DNA of 64,000 nt, taken from contig JAFLUM010000005.1 in assembly GCA_022508805.1 (NCBI GenBank), positions 1 through 64,000 on the forward strand. Direction: 5' to 3'. The stretch is from Oscillospiraceae bacterium (GTDB lineage Bacteria; Bacillota; Clostridia; Oscillospirales; Acutalibacteraceae). This document shows, piece by piece, positions 9,288 to 17,596 of the stretch (position 1 is the first letter of the stretch; every line of letters starts with the position of its first letter). Made by a program: the position numbers and the translations under genes. The notes beneath the pieces were generated by a model, which was not told the DNA's origin, did not search any database, and worked only from the letters and a program-made list of their open reading frames with translations.

Positions 9288-9642
9288 CCTCCCGCCTCCT
9301 TTATAAATAGTTAATATTGAGTTTACGACATTATATTATCACATATTACTGTGTAATGCAAGATAGTTTGTTAAATTTAATAAATATTTTTTCATCCGTA
9401 ATACAAATTGATAAATGATTCTTTTGAAAAAAGTGTGAAAAAGCGGTGAAAAATTGCACAATTTTTTTGATTTATGATTTTCCGAATTAAAGCCTTAAAA
9501 AAATTTTTTCGTGCTTTTTTGTACAGAATTCATAAAAATATCTTTAGAGTTAAAAAACAACTAAGCAATCTGACAACTGTTTTTTTATACAATATTTGTG
9601 CATTTTGCACATATATGCTCTTTGTTTATTGTGCAAAAATAC
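9288..9642. other. Intergenic AT-rich region with a TGTGCA/TGCACA palindrome
   Basis: No convincing gene. It holds the padR leader on its left side. On its right is a 15-bp palindrome, TGTGCA-TTT-TGCACA (9597-9611), about 30 nt upstream of the -35 box of the small ORF that follows. The palindrome could be an activator or repressor site. Confidence 0.4.
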
Positions 9643-9671
9643 TTGACAAAAGGTTCTTTCGGTGATATTCT
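9643..9671 (+). promoter_or_regulatory. Strong sigma-A-type promoter
   Basis: A perfect TTGACA (9643-9648) lies 17 nt before TATTCT (9666-9671), about 30 nt upstream of a small ORF with its own ribosome site. Confidence 0.65.
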
Positions 9672-9702
9672 ATAGTCACAACAGAACAGGGAGGCGACAA
9701 AT

Positions 9703-9816
9703 ATGTTCGACGCCGTATATGGGCTTAAGATGAAGCTCATCGGAGAGCTTGAAAACGAAAAGTTTTCTGCTAAGGCTTTTCTCAAAGCAGTCGAGTTCTT
9801 GGCTCTCACCAAATAA
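9703..9816 (+). CDS. Small ORF (37 aa), unknown
   Basis: Starts at ATG 9703, 9 nt after GGGAGG, downstream of the TTGACA-17-TATTCT promoter. It encodes a 37-residue peptide beginning MFDAVYGLKMKLIGELENEK and ending EFLALTK; it is amphipathic and charged with no membrane segment. I do not recognise it. A good promoter, a good ribosome site and an in-frame stop favour a real small protein or leader peptide. The inverted repeat 35 nt downstream may act as its terminator or as part of a structured RNA. Confidence 0.5.
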   Translation: MFDAVYGLKMKLIGELENEKFSAKAFLKAVEFLALTK

Positions 9817-9850
9817 CTCTGACTGTGCCTTTTCCTGTTGCTTATAATTT

Positions 9851-9939
9851 CTGTGCAGAGGGTTTTTCCAATCCCCAACAATTTTCCCTTTCCTTTTTCA
9901 TAAAGTATAACACCAATCCCTATTTTTCCCTCTGCACAG
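9851..9939 (+). repeat. Long inverted repeat (12-bp arms, 65-nt loop)
   Basis: CTGTGCAGAGGG (9851-9862) pairs perfectly with CCCTCTGCACAG (9928-9939). The loop is pyrimidine-rich. It lies just after the small ORF and before the MITE-like element. Possible structured RNA 3' end; function unknown. Confidence 0.5.
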
Positions 9940-9954
9940 GAATTTTAATATATA

Positions 9955-10113
9955 GTAACCGCCGATTAAATGTGCTTGCGGTGCTTTGCGGATCTTTTCC
10001 GCCGAAAATGCGTTGCAAAATTTTGCAATACACAAAGTATTTCTTCAATTTTGTGCCTTTTTTCGACGAAAAATCTCTCGCAAATCACACTTGTCAATTC
10101 AATCATCGATTAC
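9955..10113 (+). mobile_element. MITE-like element, copy 1 (159 bp)
   Basis: The ends are imperfect terminal inverted repeats: GTAACCGCCGATTAAATGTG at the left, and GTAATCGATGATTGAATTGA read inward from the right. The element is flanked by TA on both sides. The interior (TTTTGCAATACACAAAGTA and TTTCGACGAAAAA) recurs at 28978-29137 in opposite orientation, and the ends alone recur at 17504-17570. There is no coding capacity, so it is a non-autonomous element. TA flanks suggest an IS630/mariner-type mobiliser (inference). Confidence 0.7.
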
Positions 10114-10114
10114 T

Positions 10115-10137
10115 AACGACTTAAACTTCAAGTCGTT
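10115..10137. terminator. Hairpin, possible terminator
   Basis: AACGACTT and AAGTCGTT flank a 7-nt loop directly after the MITE-like element. The T-run is weak. Confidence 0.35.
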
Positions 10138-10170
10138 GATTTGCTTTCCCTTTCTATTAAATTTTTATAC

Positions 10171-10208
10171 AGCAAAAGCCCCGCGGAACCTTCTGCGGGG
10201 CTTTTGCT
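10171..10208. terminator. Terminator of the rnf operon
   Basis: AGCAAAAGCCCCGC and its near-perfect inverse form a strong GC hairpin 20 nt beyond the rnfB stop codon. A-rich and T-rich flanks allow function in both directions. Confidence 0.8.
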
Positions 10209-10228
10209 GTGTTAGATGATTTTATTAT

Positions 10229-11035
10229 TTAAACTATTTTCATATCAACCAAATCAATTGCATTAACCGGGCACGCCTCGTTGCATTTTCCGCAGCCTAC
10301 GCATTTTTCGTAATCCACGTGTGCAGCAAAATTTGTCACCGTGACCGCATTATATTCGCACGCCTTGACGCATTTCATACAGCCGATACAGCCTGCTGAA
10401 CACGCCTTACGCGTGACAGCGCCCTTATCGTGATTTTTACAGAGCACCGCCGCAGTAACACGGTGAAGAGGCATCATCTCAATAAGATTTTTCGGGCAGG
10501 TGTTCACACACATTTTACAAGCCCTGCACTGAACGGGATTTATCCTCGCTACGCCGTCACAGATGTGTATGGCCTCATAAGGGCACGCCTTTACGCAGTC
10601 GCCAAGACCCATACAGCCGTAAACACATTCTTTCGGTCCGCCGAAAAGCTGTGATGCCATACGGCAACTGTCAACGCCTCTGTAGTCATATTTTCTCGCC
10701 GCGCTGCCGTTGTGACCCTTGCAGAGCACTACAGCCGCCTCGGGCATAACCTCTCCCGCCTGTACGCCTAAAATTTCGGCAACCTGAGCCGAAACGGCGT
10801 TTCCGCCGGGGGAACAGAGAGCTGTATTATCCGTCTCGCCCTTTGAAAGTGCCGAAGCGTAACCGTCACAGCCGGAAAATCCGCACGCTCCGCAATTGGC
10901 ACCGGGTAAACACTCACGTATTTTCTCCGCCTTTTCGTCCTTAGGAACAGCCATAACTATGGAAGCAACGGCAAGTCCCAGCCCTAAAACGAGTCCTATT
11001 ACGGCAACTGTTGCAACAGCCGTTAAAATACTCAT
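10229..11035 (-). CDS. rnfB: Rnf complex subunit B (ferredoxin-like)
   Basis: Iron-sulfur subunit of the ferredoxin:NAD+ oxidoreductase that couples electron transfer to H+ or Na+ export. The 268-aa protein starts with a membrane segment (VIGLVLGLGLAVASIVM), then the characteristic NCGACGFSGC cluster-binding motif, then several ferredoxin-type motifs such as CRACKMCVNTCPK, CIGCMKCVKAC and CVGCGKCNEACPV. This is the usual clostridial RnfB layout. It is last in the C-D-G-E-A-B order, 14 nt after rnfA, and followed by a strong terminator. Confidence 0.95.
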   Translation of the reverse strand: MSILTAVATVAVIGLVLGLGLAVASIVMAVPKDEKAEKIRECLPGANCGACGFSGCDGYASALSKGETDNTALCSPGGNAVSAQVAEILGVQAGEVMPEAAVVLCKGHNGSAARKYDYRGVDSCRMASQLFGGPKECVYGCMGLGDCVKACPYEAIHICDGVARINPVQCRACKMCVNTCPKNLIEMMPLHRVTAAVLCKNHDKGAVTRKACSAGCIGCMKCVKACEYNAVTVTNFAAHVDYEKCVGCGKCNEACPVNAIDLVDMKIV

Positions 11036-11049
11036 AACCGTTACCTCCT

Positions 11050-11637
11050 TTATGAAAACATTCCCTCAACAAGTCCCGTGAAACCTAAAAAGGACATTGA
11101 GGTAAGCGACGCCGCGACGAGAGTGATGGGAAGTCCCTCCAAAAATTTGGGGATATCGCTGCTCTCTAACTTTTCGCGAACTCCCGCGAACATAACCATA
11201 GCCACCATAAAGCCTAAACCTGCTCCGAGCGATGACACCATTGACTGAGCAAAATTATATCCCTCGTCAATGTTGAGCAGCACAACGCCCAGCACCGCAC
11301 AGTTGGTGGTGATAAGCGGAAGATAAATTCCCAATGAGTTATAAAGGGAGACCATATATTTTTTAAGAACGATCTCCACAAGCTGAACCAGCGCCGCTAT
11401 AACGAGAATGAACACGACAGTCTGCAAATATTCCATATCGTTTTTCATAAGCAGCGTGTTTATGGGATAAGTTACTGCAGTCGCAAGCACCATAACAAAA
11501 ATTACGGCGGCACTCATTCCTGCGGCGGTGTTGAGCTTTTTAGAAACTCCGAGGAAGGGACAGATACCTAAAAATTTAGAAAGTATGTAGTTATTTGTAA
11601 GAATTCCCGTAAGGAGTATTGCTAAAAATATCTTCAT
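11050..11637 (-). CDS. rnfA: Rnf complex membrane subunit A
   Basis: A 195-aa integral membrane subunit with about six hydrophobic segments. The family block NYILSKFLGICPFLGVSKK is at the N-terminus, and ITTNCAVLGVVLL lies in the middle, with the conserved Cys residues proposed to hold the intramembrane iron-sulfur centre between RnfA and RnfE. It overlaps rnfE by 4 nt, so translation is probably coupled. It forms the paralogous membrane pair with RnfE. Confidence 0.95.
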   Translation of the reverse strand: MKIFLAILLTGILTNNYILSKFLGICPFLGVSKKLNTAAGMSAAVIFVMVLATAVTYPINTLLMKNDMEYLQTVVFILVIAALVQLVEIVLKKYMVSLYNSLGIYLPLITTNCAVLGVVLLNIDEGYNFAQSMVSSLGAGLGFMVAMVMFAGVREKLESSDIPKFLEGLPITLVAASLTSMSFLGFTGLVEGMFS

Positions 11638-12335
11638 TTTGTCTCCTCCTTACAGGCATCGTTTGAACCCACCAGCGAGCAGGTAGCCGCCATGGGGCAC
11701 GCCGAACAGCCTTTAAGCTCCGCCTTCGGTTTTCCGCCCCGTTCGGCAAGCTTATTGGTGAGCGCTATGAGCATTCCGAACACGAAAAATCCGCCGGGGG
11801 CAAGAATGAATATTGTCATAGGCGGAATACTTTCGGGCAACACGGTAAAGCCGTAAAGTGAGCCTGAGCCGAGAAGCTCGCGTATACCGCTCATCAAAAG
11901 CAGCGCACAGGTAAAGCCCACGCCCATTCCGATGCCGTCCACAGCCGAAAGCAGAACAGGATTTTTACCCGCAAACGCCTCTGCTCTGCCGAGGATTATG
12001 CAGTTAACCACGATAAGCGGAAGATACACACCAAGCATTTCGTCTATCTGCGGCAAAAATGCACGGACAAGCATCTGAACTATGGTAACAAAGCCTGCGA
12101 TAATGACTATGTACGCAGGGATCCTCACCTTTTGGGGGATTATTTTTCTGAGTGCCGAAATAACGATGTTTGAGCATATTAGAACTGCCGATGCGGCGAG
12201 TCCCATTCCCACGGCGCTTTCCATTGAGGTGGTGACTGCCAACGTGGGGCAAGTGCCCAGCACAAGCCTGAGTACCGGATTTTCTTTAATTATGCCCTTT
12301 GAAAACTCTTGATATAAGGATTTTTTCTCAGCCAT
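11634..12335 (-). CDS. rnfE: Rnf complex membrane subunit E
   Basis: A 233-aa paralogue of RnfA with the corresponding blocks NPVLRLVLGTCPTLAVTTS and IVVNCIILGRAEAFA. About six membrane segments are visible. The C-terminal tail is unusual: after the last helix comes KGCSACPMAATC followed by another Cys, a small cysteine cluster that could bind metal or take part in redox chemistry. It overlaps rnfG by 1 nt and rnfA by 4 nt. Confidence 0.94.
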   Translation of the reverse strand: MAEKKSLYQEFSKGIIKENPVLRLVLGTCPTLAVTTSMESAVGMGLAASAVLICSNIVISALRKIIPQKVRIPAYIVIIAGFVTIVQMLVRAFLPQIDEMLGVYLPLIVVNCIILGRAEAFAGKNPVLLSAVDGIGMGVGFTCALLLMSGIRELLGSGSLYGFTVLPESIPPMTIFILAPGGFFVFGMLIALTNKLAERGGKPKAELKGCSACPMAATCSLVGSNDACKEETK

Positions 12336-12901
12336 TACCCGTGCACCTCCTCAAAAACCCTGAGTGCTTCATTGACCGCCGAGGTGACCGCTTTTGACGT
12401 GATGGTAGCACCCGTAAGTGCCTGAATTTCCGTCTCGGACGGTGAATTTTTTGATACGCCTATCTGACCGCTCTTACCTACATACTGCTCACGAAATTCG
12501 TCCTTTTGAGCGTTCATTCCAAGACCTGCCGTCTCGGAAATTGAGAGAAAATCAATACCTGCAACAGTGCCGTCAGCGTTAACTCCGACCATTACGGAAA
12601 GATCTCCGCCGTAGCCCTTTGTTACGGCAGTGATAACGTAGCCTGCGAGGGCACCGTCAGAGCAGTAGCCCTCATAATATGTATATTCCGTTCCGTCTAA
12701 CGAAACGGTCATCGCATCTGAAAAGCTGTCAGCCGTTGAGAGCACAGCCGTTTTCGTTCTGTTTTCCGTTTCGATTTGAAGCTCCTCTATTTTAGGCTTT
12801 GTTACGGAGTTGGTAACTGCCAGCAAGAGCGTAACCACAGCGGAAATCAAAAAGAGAGAAATTGTGGGAATAAGTATATCCCGAGCATTAAACTTTTTCA
12901 T
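12335..12901 (-). CDS. rnfG: Rnf complex subunit G (FMN-binding)
   Basis: A 188-aa protein with one N-terminal membrane anchor (IPTISLFLISAVVTLLLAV) and an extracytoplasmic FMN-binding domain. The covalent flavin attachment motif (S/T)GAT-x-T is present as TGATITS near the C-terminus; the FMN is carried by the final Thr. The upstream motif GYGGDLSVMVG is also typical. It overlaps rnfD by 4 nt and rnfE by 1 nt. Confidence 0.95.
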   Translation of the reverse strand: MKKFNARDILIPTISLFLISAVVTLLLAVTNSVTKPKIEELQIETENRTKTAVLSTADSFSDAMTVSLDGTEYTYYEGYCSDGALAGYVITAVTKGYGGDLSVMVGVNADGTVAGIDFLSISETAGLGMNAQKDEFREQYVGKSGQIGVSKNSPSETEIQALTGATITSKAVTSAVNEALRVFEEVHG

Positions 12902-13911
12902 TCTACCGCCTCCCTTTTCTTTTCCTTGACCGTGCCGAAGGGCTTGGGAGTAGTGAAATGCTCAATATGCGGAACGAGGATATTCATAATGATTATTGAG
13001 AACGAAACGCCCTCGGGCAGTGAGCCGAAAATGCGAATAAGCGAGGTAATTATGCCGCAGCCGAGAGCATAGATTATCTTGCCCTTGAGAGATATGGGGG
13101 AGGTTGTGTAATCGGTCGCCATAAACACAGCGCCCAGCACCAGTCCGCCCGACATAAGCTGATATGCCGTAAATGTAAGGCTTCCTTTGCCTGCGATAAG
13201 CATTATCACCGCTACCGTACCCATAAAGGTCAGCGGAATTGCGGGAGAAATCACTTTCCGAATAAGCAAATACACAAAGCCGATAAGCAGCGCCGCTATG
13301 CAGACCTCTCCAAGGCAGCCCGCTCTTACACCTAAGAACATATTTATAAGCGAGGGCAGCTCTGCTCCGTCAACGGCAGCACCGATGTTGTCCTGCGAAT
13401 AGACGGATGCCATCTGTGCAAGAGGAGTGGCGGTGGTGACTGCGTCAACGGTGTCTCTGTATGCAAAGGGAGCAATAAAATTGCCTATCTGCGAGGGGAA
13501 GGACGACATAAGTACTATTCGACCTATAAGCGCAGGATTGACAAAGTTCTGACCGATGCCGCCGAAGAACTGCTTTGCGATAACGATAGCCGTAAAAGCG
13601 CCTATAACTACCATCCAGTAAGGCATTGTAGACGGCAGATTGAATGCCAAGAGCATTCCCGTGACTACGGCACTCAAATCACCGACAGTGTTATTCCTTT
13701 TCATAACCTTGCGCGCTAAAAATTCAAACACCACACAGGATATGACCGAAACTGCGGTAATTATAAGTGTGCGGTAGCCGAAAATCACTGCTGAGGCGAT
13801 GAGGGCGGGCACCATTGCGATTATCACGTCACGCATTATACCTGCCGTGGTATCCTTCGAGCGGAAATGCGGTGACGCACTGACCACAAGCTTTTCTTTT
13901 ATCTCACTCAT
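12898..13911 (-). CDS. rnfD: Rnf complex membrane subunit D (FMN-binding)
   Basis: A 337-aa integral membrane subunit with eight to ten hydrophobic segments. The N-terminal SASPHFRSKDTT and the covalent FMN motif TTATPLA are both typical of RnfD/NqrB. The frame stays open further upstream, but the ATG at 13911 overlaps the rnfC stop in an ATGA arrangement and gives the standard start MSEIKEKLVVS. With RnfG it forms the flavin relay through the membrane. Confidence 0.95.
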   Translation of the reverse strand: MSEIKEKLVVSASPHFRSKDTTAGIMRDVIIAMVPALIASAVIFGYRTLIITAVSVISCVVFEFLARKVMKRNNTVGDLSAVVTGMLLAFNLPSTMPYWMVVIGAFTAIVIAKQFFGGIGQNFVNPALIGRIVLMSSFPSQIGNFIAPFAYRDTVDAVTTATPLAQMASVYSQDNIGAAVDGAELPSLINMFLGVRAGCLGEVCIAALLIGFVYLLIRKVISPAIPLTFMGTVAVIMLIAGKGSLTFTAYQLMSGGLVLGAVFMATDYTTSPISLKGKIIYALGCGIITSLIRIFGSLPEGVSFSIIIMNILVPHIEHFTTPKPFGTVKEKKREAVE

Positions 13912-15242
13912 TTTTTCGCCTCCGCTTCCCTGATAATTGATTTTGCCAGACGCATATGCTGAACCAGCGGCTTGCCTGCTGGGCAGCTGTATGCACAGGA
14001 GCCGCACTCCATACAAACCATCGCCCCTGAATGTTTAAGCTTTGAAACATCACCGATTTTTGCAAATCTTTCAATATTGGTGGGGATAAGTGATAAGGGA
14101 CACGCCGCCGCACATCTGCCGCAACGGATGCAGTCCGTCTCTTTTTTCTGAGCCAAATCCCCCTTTTTGAATGCCAGTATTGCGTTGTAGCCCTTTACCA
14201 CGGGGTAGTTTATGCCCGTTATCGCCATACCCATCATGGGACCGCCGCAAACTATCTTTTCGGGCTCTTCGGTAAAGCCGCCGCAATAATCAATGATATA
14301 ATCCATCATGGTGCCGATGGGAACACGGACGTTCATTGGATTTTTTATTGCCGAGCCGTCAATGGTCATACTGCGGCTGATAAGAGGCTTGCCTGTTGCA
14401 AGGTATCTGCCGACAAAGGCAATGCTCGCCACGTTCATAACCACACATCCCACGTCTGAGGGCAGCTTTCCGGGCGGGATTTTTCTGCCTGTGGCAGATT
14501 GTATTATCATTTTCTCCGCACCTTGCGGATAACGTGATTTCAGCTTCATTATCTTGACCTTGTCACCGCGGTCGTTATCCCTGTCGGCAATATCGGCAAG
14601 CACCTTTATAGCCTTCGGTTTATTATTTTCGACGGCGATTATAACGTCTTTAGTGTTAAGATATTTGCTGACAGCCTCAACTCCCAGCAAAATATTCTCG
14701 CTGTTTTCAAGACATTCACGGTAATCGACGGTTATGTACGGCTCACATTCCGCCGCGTTGATTATCAGCATATCTATTTTCGCTGTCTGCGGCAAATTGA
14801 GCTTGACGTGAGCAGGGAACCCTGCACCGCCGAGGCCCACAAGTCCCGATGCACGAACCGCTTTAATAAACGATTCGGTATCGGTCACCACGGGCGGAGT
14901 GAATTCCGCCTCCTCCATAAGACCGTCGCTGTCAATAATTACCGTCTTTGAAAGGATTCCCGATGCTAACTTAACGTCCTTTATTTCCCGAACCGTTCCC
15001 GAAACGGAGGAATAAATGGGCGCACTCACATATGCCTCGCTGTCGCCGATAAGCTGACCCACAAGCACTCGGTCACCCGCCTTGACAATAGGTGTACAGG
15101 GCGCTCCGATATTCTGATGCATAGGGATCTGCACGAACGGTGGAGCAGGTATTCTGACCACGCTCATTTCGGCAGTGTTTTTACGGTGGGCAATATCCAC
15201 ACCGCCGCGGCCCTTTTTGACCGCTTTCAATACTCCTGTCAA
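13908..15242 (-). CDS. rnfC: Rnf complex subunit C (NADH-binding side)
   Basis: A 444-aa peripheral subunit that exchanges electrons with NAD(H). The glycine-rich nucleotide/FMN region GLGGAGFPAHVKLN is at about residue 135. Two [4Fe-4S] motifs are near the C-terminus: CIRCGRCAAACP and CMECGSCAYSCP. The start is a TTG preceded by AGGAGAGG. It is the first rnf gene and lies 27 nt after the Gx-transporter gene, so transcription may begin upstream of that gene. Confidence 0.95.
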   Translation of the reverse strand: MTGVLKAVKKGRGGVDIAHRKNTAEMSVVRIPAPPFVQIPMHQNIGAPCTPIVKAGDRVLVGQLIGDSEAYVSAPIYSSVSGTVREIKDVKLASGILSKTVIIDSDGLMEEAEFTPPVVTDTESFIKAVRASGLVGLGGAGFPAHVKLNLPQTAKIDMLIINAAECEPYITVDYRECLENSENILLGVEAVSKYLNTKDVIIAVENNKPKAIKVLADIADRDNDRGDKVKIMKLKSRYPQGAEKMIIQSATGRKIPPGKLPSDVGCVVMNVASIAFVGRYLATGKPLISRSMTIDGSAIKNPMNVRVPIGTMMDYIIDYCGGFTEEPEKIVCGGPMMGMAITGINYPVVKGYNAILAFKKGDLAQKKETDCIRCGRCAAACPLSLIPTNIERFAKIGDVSKLKHSGAMVCMECGSCAYSCPAGKPLVQHMRLAKSIIREAEAKK

Positions 15243-15269
15243 AGCTGTCCTCTCCTTTATATAACAAAA

Positions 15270-15791
15270 CTAATCATAATACTTTTTTAATCTTGAGAAA
15301 TACGGCATAGCCGCTTTCAAAATTGCCCCTGTGAGTATCCCCGTACCCACAGATGCCAATATCAGCACAGGGGCGTATCCTAACACGGCAGCGCTTTTTA
15401 TAAGCATAAACGAAACGGCAAGCTGACCTGCGTTATGGCACAGTGCTGAGGCAATACCCGTTACGATAAAGCTGAGATCCCCTACCCTGCGGAAAACAAT
15501 CAGCATACACACGGCACTTAAAATTCCACCGCAAAGGCTCATAAGAAATGCCGTAAAGCCTCTTGTTATCAATGCGAAAACGGCTTTTGCAATAACTGTC
15601 AACAGTGTTTCGGCTATTCCTAAAGACGACGCCGCAAACATTACCGCCACGTTTGAAAGTCCTAATTTTGTCCCCGGCGGCATAAACGGTGCGGTAGGCA
15701 AAGCATCTTCTACAAGCGACAGCACCAGTGCCGAGGCGGTCAAAAGTGCTGTGAGGGTGATTTTTACGGTTTTTCGGTTTTTCACAGCCAC
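15270..15791 (-). CDS. Gx transporter family protein (HepPP synthase component I-like)
   Basis: A 173-aa, highly hydrophobic protein with about five membrane segments, matching the Gx transporter family (PF07456, once named heptaprenyl diphosphate synthase component I). Diagnostic pieces are LPTAPFMPPGTKLGLSNVAV and CGGILSAVCM. In Rnf-containing Firmicutes this family commonly lies beside rnf genes or ApbE; the substrate is unclear. The GTG start at 15791 is tentative because no good ribosome site is visible. Confidence 0.8.
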   Translation of the reverse strand: MAVKNRKTVKITLTALLTASALVLSLVEDALPTAPFMPPGTKLGLSNVAVMFAASSLGIAETLLTVIAKAVFALITRGFTAFLMSLCGGILSAVCMLIVFRRVGDLSFIVTGIASALCHNAGQLAVSFMLIKSAAVLGYAPVLILASVGTGILTGAILKAAMPYFSRLKKYYD

Positions 15792-15817
15792 ACCACGCTT
15801 TTAAAATGCTACCGATC

Positions 15818-15938
15818 TCCGCTCCATCTTTGAGGGAGCTGTCACGGAGTAACTGAGGGAGTTTTTATATGCTTTCTGCCTTTTTTACTCCCTCCGTCAA
15901 AGCTATCGCTTTGCCACCTCCCTCGGAGAGAGAGGTGA
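15818..15938. repeat. Extragenic hairpin repeat, copy A (~120 bp)
   Basis: Composed of CTCCATCTTTGAGGGAGCTG, a short spacer, CTGAGGGAGTTTTTATA, then TTTTTTACTCCCTCCGTCA and GCCACCTCCCTCGGAGAG. Outer and inner arms are complementary, so the whole unit can fold into a long hairpin. Near-identical units lie at 29266-29386 and 33776-33889, with fragments at 36763-36786, 39893-39911 and 40044-40090. Confidence 0.85.
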
Positions 15939-15971
15939 TTTAACCTTATTCCTGACTTTTTAGCAGTTTCG

Positions 15972-16042
15972 TTGCAGTTCTTTATATATACAATTTATAA
16001 TACAACAATTTTCGATTTTATTCAATAGAAAATTCTGTTGAA
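15972..16042 (+). promoter_or_regulatory. Promoter and operator-like palindrome before the Fe-alcohol dehydrogenase
   Basis: TTGCAG (15972-15977) and TATAAT (15996-16001) are spaced by 18 nt. Downstream, TTCAATAGAA-AATTCTGTTGAA (16021-16042) is a nearly perfect 22-bp inverted repeat, well placed for a repressor or for a stable mRNA start. Confidence 0.5.
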
Positions 16043-16083
16043 ATAGGGTCTTCGTAATGTTAAAATATCTTCGGTGATAAATT

Positions 16084-17208
16084 GTGAAAAAAACTCTTGA
16101 TTTTAACTTCTATATGCCTGTAAATATTATAAGCGGAAACGGCTGTTTAGAGAACAATAAGTCTGTATTTTTAAGCTTAGGAAAGACCTGTCTTATCGTC
16201 TGCGGACATTCCTCTGCTAAAAAATCGGGCGCTTTAGGTGATGTAAAGAAAATTCTCGACGAGTTAAATATAAAATATACGGTATTTGACAAAATAACGG
16301 AAAATCCCTTGACCGCTACCTGCTGTGAGGGCGGCAAAACGGCAAGGGAAATCGGTGCAGATTTTGTAATAGGCATCGGCGGCGGTTCTCCCCTTGATGC
16401 GTCCAAAGCAGTTTGTGTATATGCCGCTAACGAACATATCACTGACGACGGTATTTATACGGAAAAGATTATTCGTGAACCGCTTCCGCTGGTAGTCATC
16501 GGCACGACGGCAGGAACGGGCAGCGAGGTTTCGGGCGTTTCTGTCCTCACCCGTAAAGACGGCAGAAAGCAGAGTGTCAGCGGACCGAACTACTACGCCA
16601 AATACGCTTTTGCCGATCCGAAATACACTTACACCGTGCCCCGCTCAGTCACGGTTTCCACCGCTCTCGATGCGTTGGCACACGCAGCGGAATCAATGTT
16701 TTCCCCGAGGAGCGACTTTTTATCTTCCCGCTTTTCGCTGATGGCGGCGGAAAATATTTTCCCTATACTTAAAAAGTTTGAAGATGAGGGCTATATGCCG
16801 TCAAACCATGAACGTGATATTTTGTATTATTCTTCCCTTTACGCGGGATTTGCGCTGAATAAAGGCGGAACAGGCTTTCCTCACGGAATGGGTTATGCTT
16901 TGACTGAGGATCATGCTATCCCCCACGGTACGGCTTGTGCCGTTTTCTTGCCTGCTTTTATGGAAGAGGCAGAAAAAGCCGATCCCGAGGGCTGTAAAGA
17001 ATTTTTTGCAGCCTGCAAAACTGATAAATGGCATTTTTGCGACCTTATCCGTAAATTCAGTAATCTGAACATCGTTATATCGGAAGAAAAAATCAGCGAG
17101 TACGAGTGCCGTTGGGAAACGCTTAAAAACTTTAAAAATTCGCCCACATCATTTGACAATCACGGTGCAGCGAGACTTATGCGAACTCTCTTCTTGGAAG
17201 ATAGATGA
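16084..17208 (+). CDS. Iron-containing alcohol dehydrogenase
   Basis: NAD(P)-dependent, metal-dependent dehydrogenase of 374 aa, typical length. The NAD-binding GIGGGSPLDASKA and the GTTAGTGSEVS motif are present, as are the metal-ligand regions: DALAHAAES (Asp/His), HGMGYALTE and DHAIPHG. The substrate cannot be assigned; family members act on butanol, 1,3-propanediol, lactaldehyde and others. The start is a GTG with a modest GGTGA site. Upstream promoter and palindrome suggest specific regulation. It is the first of a set of catabolic genes reading rightward. Confidence 0.87.
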   Translation: MKKTLDFNFYMPVNIISGNGCLENNKSVFLSLGKTCLIVCGHSSAKKSGALGDVKKILDELNIKYTVFDKITENPLTATCCEGGKTAREIGADFVIGIGGGSPLDASKAVCVYAANEHITDDGIYTEKIIREPLPLVVIGTTAGTGSEVSGVSVLTRKDGRKQSVSGPNYYAKYAFADPKYTYTVPRSVTVSTALDALAHAAESMFSPRSDFLSSRFSLMAAENIFPILKKFEDEGYMPSNHERDILYYSSLYAGFALNKGGTGFPHGMGYALTEDHAIPHGTACAVFLPAFMEEAEKADPEGCKEFFAACKTDKWHFCDLIRKFSNLNIVISEEKISEYECRWETLKNFKNSPTSFDNHGAARLMRTLFLEDR

Positions 17209-17445
17209 TTTTTGACTAAAATTACGGAATGTTTTTTCAAAAATTCAAATTTCTATGTTTTGAATACAAAACCCCTTGTCCCATTGTGTATATTTTACAA
17301 AAGGAACTGTCGAAAATTACGATAACAAAGCTCCTAAAAGCAGCAGATAGATGAAAATTGTCTATTTTCCGCTTTTTCGCATTTCTGTTTTATTGTGTTT
17401 TAGATGAAAATCATCTAACCACACTTTGCCCTTATTATTAAACGA

Positions 17446-17495
17446 TTGACAACGCCGAAAAAAGTGATATAATTGCGGTGAACGGTAATTCACCG
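17446..17495 (+). promoter_or_regulatory. Strong promoter with hairpin at the transcription start
   Basis: TTGACA (17446-17451) and TATAAT (17468-17473) are 16 nt apart. Immediately after, CGGTGAA-CGGTAA-TTCACCG (17476-17495) is a perfect 7-bp inverted repeat at the expected start of transcription. It may be an operator or a 5' stabilising hairpin for the aminotransferase mRNA. Confidence 0.65.
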
Positions 17496-17503
17496 AATGC
17501 TAT

Positions 17504-17570
17504 GTAATCGATGATTAAATTGACAAAAGGGATTTGCAAAACACCGCAGGCACATTTAATCAGCGGTTAC
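17504..17570 (-). mobile_element. MITE-like element, copy 2, internally deleted (67 bp)
   Basis: Begins GTAATCGATGATTAAATTGA and ends CACATTTAATCAGCGGTTAC, matching both ends of the elements at 9955 and 28978 with about 90 bp of interior missing. It lies between the strong promoter and the ribosome site of the aminotransferase gene, so it is transcribed as part of the 5' leader. Confidence 0.65.
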
Positions 17571-17596
17571 ACATATTTAATACGGAGGGAAAAATT

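Noticed and set aside
9817-9950. Possible known riboswitch downstream of the small ORF
   Set aside because: Beyond the 12-bp inverted repeat I could not recognise the core of any familiar riboswitch class, so it is listed only as an inverted repeat.
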